Shown in pieces: positions 43,196 through 50,452 of a DNA stretch of 62,226 nt (position 1 is the first letter of the stretch; each line of letters opens with the position of its first letter). The DNA lies in NCBI GenBank assembly GCA_945883495.1, contig CAMCXS010000031.1:1-62226 (forward strand), given 5' to 3'. The stretch is from Akkermansia muciniphila. GTDB taxonomy: Bacteria; Verrucomicrobiota; Verrucomicrobiia; Verrucomicrobiales; DEV007. The notes under the pieces are model-generated. The model had not been told where the DNA came from. It searched no databases and worked only from the letters and a program-made list of their open reading frames with translations. The position numbers and the translations under genes were made by a program.

Positions 43196-43478
43196 AGGCC
43201 CAACGGGCCGGGACATGGTAGCCCAGGGCACAGCGAGGAACGAGCGAAGCCCTGGGTTCTCCACCCGATTTGGGCAAAGTCCTGCAAGGGCGAGACAACG
43301 GTTGTCCCGCACCTTATCCTCCGCTTCGCTCCGGCTCTCCCAGATTGCCTTCGGCCAATGTCATTGCTGCTGCCGCAGCAGGTAGTCAGCGCGGATGCAA
43401 AACTCCACCGCAACCCAGGCCTACGGGCGCCCGAGGCGCCCTCCGACCTGGGCTACCATGTCCCGGCCCGTTGGGCCT
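43196..43478. mobile_element. 283-bp element with 31-bp perfect inverted repeats
   Basis: The ends 43196-43226 and 43448-43478 are exact reverse complements over 31 bases. Inside are a second inverted pair (CCTGGGTT / AACCCAGG) and a palindrome GACAACGGTTGTC. No transposase or convincing frame is inside. The structure is MITE-like or a large interspersed palindromic repeat. The rest of the 43122-43630 gap holds no supported gene. No target-site duplication was identified by eye. Confidence 0.85.
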
Positions 43479-43630
43479 CAAATGCAAGCAAAACTTCTGG
43501 GTAAGGGGCAGATCCGAACCGCGAACTGAAGCAATTTGAGCTTTGGTCGTCCAAACGATTGCCGCGACCAGCTCAAGCGGCGATTCTGCTAGAATTCCGT
43601 CAGAGGTGTGATTGGGTCTCGAAACTCCGG

Positions 43631-44368
43631 ATGCCAACGAAGCTGGACACCTTGCAGAGGATTGAGATCGCCGAAGGGGTGGAGATCCAATTGCGTTTGG
43701 CGGGCCCACTGCCGCGCGGGCTGGCATTCATGATCGACAGCCTGATCAAAGGGGGAATTCTGGTTGGCATTTCGATGATGATCGGGTTTCTCGCCGCGGC
43801 GTTGCAGTTTCCCTTTGGCTCCGAGATCAGTGAAGGGGTCTCCAATGGGTTGCTCCTCGTCGGGGGATTTTTGTTGGAGTTTGGCTACTCGATCGGCTTT
43901 GAGGTTTCGCCGTGGAGCGCAACGCCGGGGAAGCGGGCCATGGGGCTCCGGGTGGCGCGGACGTCGGGGGCACCGATCACGTGGCATCAGGCGGTAGTGC
44001 GCAACATGCTCCGGATGATCGATTTTTTGCCCTTTGGCGGGGTGACTGGGGTGATCACGTGCCTCTGCAACGACCGGTTTCAGCGCTTGGGGGATTTGGC
44101 GGCGGATACGGTGGTAATGCACGTGGAGGCGACTCGGGCCAAAGATTCTTCGGGGCGGCTCGAAGGGATTCCCCCGTTCCGGCCGGGAGCCTCGTTGACC
44201 CGGGAGGAGCAGGGGGCGATCCTTCAGTACGCGGACCGGGTTGGGGAATGGCCGGAGCAACGCGCGGAAGAGTTGGCGGGACACATCCGCGGATTGACCC
44301 GGGTAGCGGGTGTAGCGGGCGTGTCGCGGATTTTGGGGATGGCGCGGTGGATTCGCGGAGCTGGGTGA
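43631..44368 (+). CDS. RDD-family membrane protein
   Basis: A 245-residue protein. The N-terminal membrane part (about residues 25-150) is an RDD domain: LPRGLAFMIDSLIKGGILVG with the Arg and Asp, two further hydrophobic segments, SATPGKRAMGLRVAR, and the closing NDRFQRLGDLAADTVVMHV. The C-terminal cytoplasmic part (about 160-245) is charged and helical. RDD proteins are of uncertain function, with transport or membrane-stress roles proposed. It heads a six-gene operon with the SpoIIM-like gene 11 bases downstream. The ATG at 43631 is preferred over an upstream extension. Confidence 0.85.
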   Translation: MPTKLDTLQRIEIAEGVEIQLRLAGPLPRGLAFMIDSLIKGGILVGISMMIGFLAAALQFPFGSEISEGVSNGLLLVGGFLLEFGYSIGFEVSPWSATPGKRAMGLRVARTSGAPITWHQAVVRNMLRMIDFLPFGGVTGVITCLCNDRFQRLGDLAADTVVMHVEATRAKDSSGRLEGIPPFRPGASLTREEQGAILQYADRVGEWPEQRAEELAGHIRGLTRVAGVAGVSRILGMARWIRGAG

Positions 44369-44379
44369 GTTGACACGAG

Positions 44380-45363
44380 ATGAAACCGACCGCATTTGCG
44401 CAGCGCGGTGAGAGCCGTTGGAAGGAGGTGGAGCAGGCGCTGGCCGAGCTGGACAAGTCGCGTGGTCCGGTGCCGAGCGCTTCCCGGTTGCCGACTCTGT
44501 TCCGGCAGGTGTGTGGGGATCTCTCGTTGGCGCAGTACCGGATGTATGGCTTGGCGCTTTGTGATCGGATCAACCAATTGGTGATTCGAGGGTATCGCCA
44601 CCTGCACCGGGATCGCTCGAATTTGCTGGAGGGCTTGTGGCGGGGGATTTGGCGGGATTTCCCGATCATGGTGCGTCAGGAGTGGCGTCTTTTCTGGCTC
44701 ATCAATTTGTTTTTTTGGGGTCCGTTTTGGGGGATCTACATTTCCAGTTATCACGATATGCGCTGGACCGCCTCGCTGCTGGGGCCGGAGATCATGGAGA
44801 GTCTCCAGCGGGGCTATGGGGAAGGGGAAGGCTTTGCGGGCGTGCGGGACAACTTCGGATCGAACTTCCAGATGTTCGCCTTCTACATCGCGAACAACGT
44901 TGGGATCGATTTCCGGACCTTCGCGGGCGGCGTGCTCGGCGGAGTGGGGACCTTGTTTTTCGTGGTGTTCAACGGGCTGGTCCTCGGAGCTTCGGCGGGT
45001 TACATCCAGCAGGAAGCGGATATGGAGAAGTTCCGGGAGTGGACCTCGGGGCATTCGTGCCCAGAGTATTTGGGGATGTTGTTTGCCGCGATGGCGGGCA
45101 TGCGCTTGGGGCTGGCCTTGATTCGTCCGGGCCGGCTTTCGCGAGGACGGGCGCTGGCGGTGGCGGCGAAGCGTGCGGTGCGCTTGCTTTACGGGGCGGC
45201 GTTGCTGACGTTGTTCGCGGCGGTGATCGAGGGGTTTTGGTCTCCGCTGCAGATTCCGGTGCAGATTAAGTACACCTTTGGGCTGACCCTGACGGGGCTC
45301 TTGCTGGCCTGGCTGCTGTTGGCGGGAAGGGGTAGCGGAAGGGAGGAACCGCGTGCGGCTTGA
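44380..45363 (+). CDS. SpoIIM-like (stage II sporulation M family) membrane protein
   Basis: A 327-residue protein. Residues about 1-95 are cytoplasmic; the rest is the SpoIIM-like domain with about five membrane segments and the conserved FAFYIANNVGIDFRTFAGGV and LVLGASAGYI stretches and the PEYLGMLFAAMAGMRLG region. In non-sporulating bacteria these genes stand next to RDD, MoxR and DUF58 genes, as here, and are thought to act in envelope functions; sporulation is not implied. The end overlaps the GTG start of the next gene by 11 bases. Confidence 0.87.
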   Translation: MKPTAFAQRGESRWKEVEQALAELDKSRGPVPSASRLPTLFRQVCGDLSLAQYRMYGLALCDRINQLVIRGYRHLHRDRSNLLEGLWRGIWRDFPIMVRQEWRLFWLINLFFWGPFWGIYISSYHDMRWTASLLGPEIMESLQRGYGEGEGFAGVRDNFGSNFQMFAFYIANNVGIDFRTFAGGVLGGVGTLFFVVFNGLVLGASAGYIQQEADMEKFREWTSGHSCPEYLGMLFAAMAGMRLGLALIRPGRLSRGRALAVAAKRAVRLLYGAALLTLFAAVIEGFWSPLQIPVQIKYTFGLTLTGLLLAWLLLAGRGSGREEPRAA

Positions 45364-46801
45364 CGCCATGATTGCCGAGGTCCGCCCTCGGAACCATTGG
45401 GAAGCGATGGACCTCGGGTGGGTCTTGGCGCGGAAGCATTATCCCGCGTTGCTCAAGGCCTGGGTCATCATGGTTTGGCCGGTGTGGGCGGTGATCTTGT
45501 TCGCCTGCCGGGCGGAACCGTTCTGGGGGCTGGTGTTGATATGGTGGCTGAAACCGTTGGCGGAGCGCGTGCCGCTCTTGGTTTTGAGCCGGGAGATGTT
45601 TGGAGAGAGCCTGACTGTTGGCCTTATGTGGCGGAAGTGGCCTCGGGTCTGGTTTCGCCATTTGTTCGCTGATCTGGTGATGACCCGGCTCTCCCCTTCG
45701 CGGCACGTGCTCTTGCCCGTCCGCCAATTGGAAGAACTCCGCGGGAAGGCCTTTGCGCAGCGGGCGGCTCGCCTCACCGGGCGGTGCGGGGCGGCACCGT
45801 GGCTGCTCCAGGCGTTGCACTTGGTCCTGCTGCACAGCTTGTCGTTGTCATTGTTTCTCTTCGTGGCGGCGATGATCCCGGAGCGCTATGCCCCGGATTG
45901 GGAGCTCTTTTTGTCGGGCGAATGGGAAGGCGAGACTTTCCCGATGCTGGTTCTCTGGGCTTGGATCGTCCTGTATGCGATTTCGCTGAGCTTGGTGACG
46001 CCGCTCTGCGTGGCCGCTGGGTTTGGGTTGTACCTCAACGCCCGCACCAAAATGGAAGGGTGGGACATCGAAATTGCGTTCCGTAAACTGGCGGCTCGGA
46101 TTGGCGCCTCGGCGCTGGCGATCGCGTTGCTGATCGGGGCGGTTCAGCCCACGTGGGCGGCCGATGACGAGTGGGAGCCGCAAGCGGCCATGGAGGAGAT
46201 CTTGGCCAAGCCGGAGTTCAAGATTCACACCCGGACCGAGTATCGTACCGTGCCGAAACTCGGCGCCCTGAAGTTGCCAGGTTGGTTTGATGGATTGGGT
46301 GGATTTGGTGGAATCCCCGCAGCGCCAATCGCGAATGGAATCACCTATCTTCTGATTGGTCTGGCGATCATCATGGTGGCCGTTTTGCTCGTGAAATGGA
46401 TTTTGGCGATGCCCAAAGGCGGCAAGCCACAGGCGAAGCCATCGGTCGTTTCCACAGTGATGGGGATGAACGTGCAACAGGATTCGCTCCCCAAGGACAT
46501 CGTGGCGGCCGCGCGCAAACTCCTTGGCGAAGGAGATTTCGACGGGGCGGTGGCCTTGCTCTATCGTGGGGCGCTGGTGTGGCTCATCCACCGGGGAGAG
46601 GTGCCGATTCAAGAGAGCGATACGGAAGCGGATTGCGTGGCGAGGGTCCGGCAACTGGAAGGTGTTTCGGCGGACTACTTTGAGCAGTTGACCCGGATCT
46701 GGAGTGCGGCGGCTTACGGCGCGCGGCGGGCGGGACCAGGGGAGATCGATCGGTTGCTGGAGGCTTGGCCGTATCACGCGAACCGAAAGGAGGCGGCGTG
46801 A
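45353..46801 (+). CDS. Membrane protein with C-terminal DUF4129
   Basis: A 482-residue protein. Residues about 20-260 contain several hydrophobic segments (WVIMVWPVWAVILFACRA, FLFVAAM, ALAIALLIGAVQPTWAA). An external loop rich in acidic and aromatic residues follows, then another membrane helix (about 325-350), then the cytoplasmic DUF4129 domain at about 375-470 (ARKLLGEGDFDGAVALLYRG, SADYFEQLTRIWSAAAYG). The GTG at 45353 has a good GGGAGG six bases upstream; ATG at 45368 is the alternative. Function unknown; the operon suggests a shared membrane complex. Confidence 0.8.
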   Translation: MRLDAMIAEVRPRNHWEAMDLGWVLARKHYPALLKAWVIMVWPVWAVILFACRAEPFWGLVLIWWLKPLAERVPLLVLSREMFGESLTVGLMWRKWPRVWFRHLFADLVMTRLSPSRHVLLPVRQLEELRGKAFAQRAARLTGRCGAAPWLLQALHLVLLHSLSLSLFLFVAAMIPERYAPDWELFLSGEWEGETFPMLVLWAWIVLYAISLSLVTPLCVAAGFGLYLNARTKMEGWDIEIAFRKLAARIGASALAIALLIGAVQPTWAADDEWEPQAAMEEILAKPEFKIHTRTEYRTVPKLGALKLPGWFDGLGGFGGIPAAPIANGITYLLIGLAIIMVAVLLVKWILAMPKGGKPQAKPSVVSTVMGMNVQQDSLPKDIVAAARKLLGEGDFDGAVALLYRGALVWLIHRGEVPIQESDTEADCVARVRQLEGVSADYFEQLTRIWSAAAYGARRAGPGEIDRLLEAWPYHANRKEAA

Positions 46802-47970
46802 CGAGGCAGATCCGGCGGCTTGCGGCCCTTGTGTTCCTCTGTGCCGTAGGCGCCGGATGCGAGGGCGAGGTCGAGGAGATCGTTGTGGAGGAGGGATACC
46901 GGGGGAGAGCGCGCGTCAACCCATTCCTCGCGGCGTGGCGTTTGCTGGAGAGCCGTGATTGGCGTGTTGAGGAGCGGCATGGGCTCGCGGTGCTTCCGCC
47001 AAGCGACCATGTCGTGGTGCTGTCCGCCGGAAGTGACGAGAATGTCTTGGCGGCGGAGGAATTGGCGGCTTGGGTCCGGGAAGGAGGGCACGCCGTCTAC
47101 CTGCTATCGGGCTTCGAGCGGTTTGCGGACGAGTTGGATTCGGACCCGGAAGGCCAGGAGACAAACCCGGCTTCAAAGGAAGACGAAGACGAAGACGAAG
47201 CCGAAGACGAAGAATCAGGGGAAGAAGAAGGGGCGGATGGACCTGTCTATCCTCTGCTAAAATCTTTGAATCTCCAGGTGGTGCCTCGGCCGCAGGCGAC
47301 GCGCTTTTGCCAAATTGGGGACAAGCGATTAAAGATCGAAATGCCGCCGGGAGTTGGGATCGAGGGGCCCAAGGGCGTAGCTGGAGTGTCGAGTTTGCCG
47401 ATCGAAAACGGGCGGCTGACAATTCTCGGGGATGCCCAGATCTGGCGCAACCGGCACATTGGCAAGCACCAGCATGCCACGCTTTTCTGGGAGGTCATGG
47501 AGCTCCACGGTCGGCCCATCGGCGCTTGGTTTTTGAGCGATACGGAGATTTCCTTCTTCGCTTTGCTGTGGAGTCACGGGTGGATGCCGCTGATGGGGCT
47601 GGCGCTGTTTGTGGTGACGTGGCTTTGGCGGAGCATCCCTCGTTTTGGGCCGCTGCTGCCGGATCCGGCGCCCGCGTCGCGAGATTTTTTGGGTCATCTT
47701 TCCCAGGCCGGGGCCTTTCTCTGGAGCCGCGGCGGACCGGACACGCTGATCGCTCCATTACGTCAGAGTATTCTGCAACGAGCTTTCCGCTCCCGCGCTC
47801 AGGATGATTCCGGCGGAGGCACCGAAGAGCAATGGGAAACCTTGTCGCGCTCCACCGGACTTCCCACGGAACGCCTCCGCGAGGCGCTGCTCGGAGAGGT
47901 GCCTCGGCATCGGCGGCGCTTCGTCGAACTGATTTCCACGCTGCAAACGATCTCTTCTTCCGTTTCATGA
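46798..47970 (+). CDS. DUF4350-domain lipoprotein
   Basis: A 390-residue protein with a lipoprotein-like N-terminus (VTRQIRRLAALVFLCAVGAGC). The DUF4350 domain follows (NPFLAAWRLLESRDWRVE near 40, HVVVLSAGSDENVLAAEELA near 78, WVREGGHAVYLLSGFERF). An acidic tract of Asp and Glu lies at about residues 125-150. After residue 225 comes one membrane helix (about 258-278) and a cytoplasmic tail with many Arg. The GTG start overlaps the upstream stop (GTGA) and has AAAGGAGG nearby. A lipoprotein plus membrane helix is unusual and one prediction may be wrong. Function unknown. Confidence 0.8.
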   Translation: MTRQIRRLAALVFLCAVGAGCEGEVEEIVVEEGYRGRARVNPFLAAWRLLESRDWRVEERHGLAVLPPSDHVVVLSAGSDENVLAAEELAAWVREGGHAVYLLSGFERFADELDSDPEGQETNPASKEDEDEDEAEDEESGEEEGADGPVYPLLKSLNLQVVPRPQATRFCQIGDKRLKIEMPPGVGIEGPKGVAGVSSLPIENGRLTILGDAQIWRNRHIGKHQHATLFWEVMELHGRPIGAWFLSDTEISFFALLWSHGWMPLMGLALFVVTWLWRSIPRFGPLLPDPAPASRDFLGHLSQAGAFLWSRGGPDTLIAPLRQSILQRAFRSRAQDDSGGGTEEQWETLSRSTGLPTERLREALLGEVPRHRRRFVELISTLQTISSSVS

Positions 47971-49076
47971 ACTCCTCTTTTCCTCCCATCCCACCGTCGC
48001 CACCGCCGCCGCCAGGTCAGCCGCCGATTCCAATTCCCGGGGCACCGCTTTCGTATCCTTCGCCCGCCTTGGCGCCCGCGCAGGTCCCTATCCCGGGGCC
48101 GTTGCCGAGCGCGACCTCCACGGTGACGGCCACGGCAATGATGCTGGACCAGATCCGGGCCCAAGTGCGCCGGGTGTTTGCCGGACAGGACGAGGTCGTG
48201 GATCAGGTTTTGGCCACCCTCATCGCCGGGGGACACATTTTGCTGGAAGGCAAGCCGGGGTTGGGCAAGACCCACTTGGTGTTGGCTTTGGCGCACACCT
48301 TTGGTGGCCAGTTCGGACGGATCCAGTTCACGCCGGATCTGATGCCGTCCGACGTGACCGGGCACTCGCTTTACGACATGGCGAATCAGCGATTTCAGAT
48401 TCGCAAAGGACCGGTCTTCGCGAACCTGCTTCTGGCCGATGAAATCAACCGGGCTCCGGCCAAGACGCAGTCCTCGTTGCTGGAGGTGATGCAGGAGGCG
48501 CAGGTGACGATCGATGGGCAATCCTTGCCTTTGGAATTACCGTTCATGACGATCGCCACCCAAAATCCGATCGAGCAAGATGGCACCTACCCGTTGCCGG
48601 AGGCGCAGCTCGACCGTTTCCTGATGAAGGTGACGTTGGATTATCCGCAAGCGGCTTATGAAGAGTGGATTGTCGCGGCCGTCGCGGCGGGGGAATCAGG
48701 ACGCGGGCTTCGGCCGGATCGCGTGGAGCGGGTCTGCACACCGGCACACATCATCCAATCGCAGCGGGAAGTCGCGGCGGTGCAGGCGGTCCCGGAAGTC
48801 GTGGCCTATGCGGTGCGGATCGCCCGGGCCACCCGGACGGCGCAAGGAATCGCGCTGGGCGCCGGGACCCGGGGGGCGATCGGATTGGTCCGTGTGGCCA
48901 AAGCCTATGCCGTAATGCAGGGCCGCGACTACATCACGCCGCACGATATCAAACGAGCCGCGTTGCCGGTGCTGCGTCACCGCGTCCAATTGGCGCCGGA
49001 ACTCGTCATCAGTGGGGATACGGTGGACGGCGTCTTGCAATCGATTCTCGACACCGTTGAAGCGCCACGTGGTTGA
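47967..49076 (+). CDS. MoxR-family AAA+ ATPase
   Basis: A 369-residue AAA+ ATPase with Walker A EGKPGLGKTH near residue 93, Walker B LLLADEINRAPAKTQ near 158, the sensor-1 segment ATQNPIEQDGTYPLPEAQLDRF with the arginine finger near 200 and a C-terminal lid. An unusual N-terminal extension of about 50 residues is Pro/Ser-rich (FPPIPPSPPPPPGQ) and probably disordered. MoxR proteins act as chaperones for vWA/DUF58 partners. The ATG overlaps the DUF4350 stop by four bases, and DUF58 follows after 15 bases. Confidence 0.94.
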   Translation: MNSSFPPIPPSPPPPPGQPPIPIPGAPLSYPSPALAPAQVPIPGPLPSATSTVTATAMMLDQIRAQVRRVFAGQDEVVDQVLATLIAGGHILLEGKPGLGKTHLVLALAHTFGGQFGRIQFTPDLMPSDVTGHSLYDMANQRFQIRKGPVFANLLLADEINRAPAKTQSSLLEVMQEAQVTIDGQSLPLELPFMTIATQNPIEQDGTYPLPEAQLDRFLMKVTLDYPQAAYEEWIVAAVAAGESGRGLRPDRVERVCTPAHIIQSQREVAAVQAVPEVVAYAVRIARATRTAQGIALGAGTRGAIGLVRVAKAYAVMQGRDYITPHDIKRAALPVLRHRVQLAPELVISGDTVDGVLQSILDTVEAPRG

Positions 49077-49091
49077 GCCCGAACAAGTGAG

Positions 49092-50396
49092 ATGAGGCCC
49101 ACCCGGATCATGCTTGGTTTGCTCCTCTCGTGGAGCGCGCTGGGGCTGGCGGCATCCTTTCACGAGCCGCTGCGCCAAGTTTGGGTGATCACTGGGTTGA
49201 CCTTGGCGGGGATTTTCGCGCTCGATGCCTTGAGGGTGATGATCGCCCGGCCATTGCGGGTGGAGCGCGTCTTGCCATCGCGCTTTGCCTTGGGCGTGCC
49301 GCATGAGGTGACGTTGACGATTCACAATCCGGGCGGCGGTGCGGTTCGGGTTCAGGTGTTTGATGGAATTCCCGGCATCGCGACGACGGAGGCGTTTCCC
49401 TGGTGGGGACGGGTGCCGGCCAAGGGATGGCGCACATTGAAGTATCCGGTGCGGCTGTTGCGCCGGGGACGGGCCGAATTTGCGCCGACCCACCTGCTCC
49501 GGCTTTCGCCATTGGGATGCTGGATGCTGGCTTCGCGCTCGGGGGAAAATCAGGTCGTCCCGGTGTTTCCGGATTATGAGCCGGTATTGCAATACGCGTT
49601 ATTGGCGTTGGCGAACCAGGAACAGCAGATGGGGATCCAGCAACGGCAGCGCAAGGGCGTGAGCCGCGAGTTCCATCAGTTGCGCGACTATCAAGAGGGG
49701 GATTTGCTCGCCCAGGTCGATTGGAAGGCGACCTCGCGCCGTCTCTCTCTGGTGAGCCGGGAGTTCCGCGAGCAACGGGATCAAAATGTCGTCTTCCTGA
49801 TGGACGCGGGACGCCGGATGCGCGCGATGGATGGGGATTTGCCGCAGTTTGATCACTGTTTGAACGCCGTTCTCCTGCTTTGCTACATCGCGTTGAAGCA
49901 GGGCGATAACGTCGGTGTGTCCGCTTTCGGCGGAGTGGAAAAGTGGCTGCCGCCAGTGAAAGGGCCTCACGCGATGACCACGTTGCTGCACCACCTTTAC
50001 GATTACGAGACGACGCCCAACCCGAGTGACTTTACGGAAGCCGCCGGGCTGATTTTGGCTCGCCAACGCAAACGAGCCCTTTTGGTGCTCCTCACGAACT
50101 TGCGCGGCGAGGATGCGGAGGACGTGCTCCTGGCGGTCCAGACGTTGCGGCAACGGCACGTGGTGATTCTCGCCACCTTGCGGGAGCGCTCCGTTGATCA
50201 GCTCCGGCAACGTCCCGTTGAAAGTTTTGACGATGCCGTGCTCTTCAGCGCCAGCCAGCTCTATCTCGAGGAACGCCGCGCGCTCTTGGAACGAATCCGT
50301 GGCGCCGGGGCCGTGGTGGTCGATACCGTGGCCCCCGAGCTGCCGGTCGCTTTGGCGAACGCCTACCTCCAGCTCAAGCAGTCCGGCCGGCTCTGA
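49092..50396 (+). CDS. DUF58-domain protein, MoxR partner
   Basis: A 434-residue protein with two N-terminal hydrophobic segments (about residues 5-25 and 33-50), an extracytoplasmic or linking beta domain and the DUF58 signature REFHQLRDYQEGDLLAQVDW followed by KATSRR near residue 190. A vWA-like fold follows (VVFLMDAGRRMRAMDGDL near 235, with D-A-G in place of the usual D-x-S-x-S, so the metal site may be lost). Paired MoxR and DUF58 genes are widespread. It is the last gene of the operon. Confidence 0.92.
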   Translation: MRPTRIMLGLLLSWSALGLAASFHEPLRQVWVITGLTLAGIFALDALRVMIARPLRVERVLPSRFALGVPHEVTLTIHNPGGGAVRVQVFDGIPGIATTEAFPWWGRVPAKGWRTLKYPVRLLRRGRAEFAPTHLLRLSPLGCWMLASRSGENQVVPVFPDYEPVLQYALLALANQEQQMGIQQRQRKGVSREFHQLRDYQEGDLLAQVDWKATSRRLSLVSREFREQRDQNVVFLMDAGRRMRAMDGDLPQFDHCLNAVLLLCYIALKQGDNVGVSAFGGVEKWLPPVKGPHAMTTLLHHLYDYETTPNPSDFTEAAGLILARQRKRALLVLLTNLRGEDAEDVLLAVQTLRQRHVVILATLRERSVDQLRQRPVESFDDAVLFSASQLYLEERRALLERIRGAGAVVVDTVAPELPVALANAYLQLKQSGRL

Positions 50397-50452
50397 TCAA
50401 ATTTTCTGCAACTCGGTCCAGATGCCGGGGGTTAAGGCTTCAGGCAATCGCT

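Noticed and set aside
43184-43539. Small protein genes inside the 31-bp inverted-repeat element
   Set aside because: Several frames on both strands arise from the palindromic ends; none resembles a protein or transposase.
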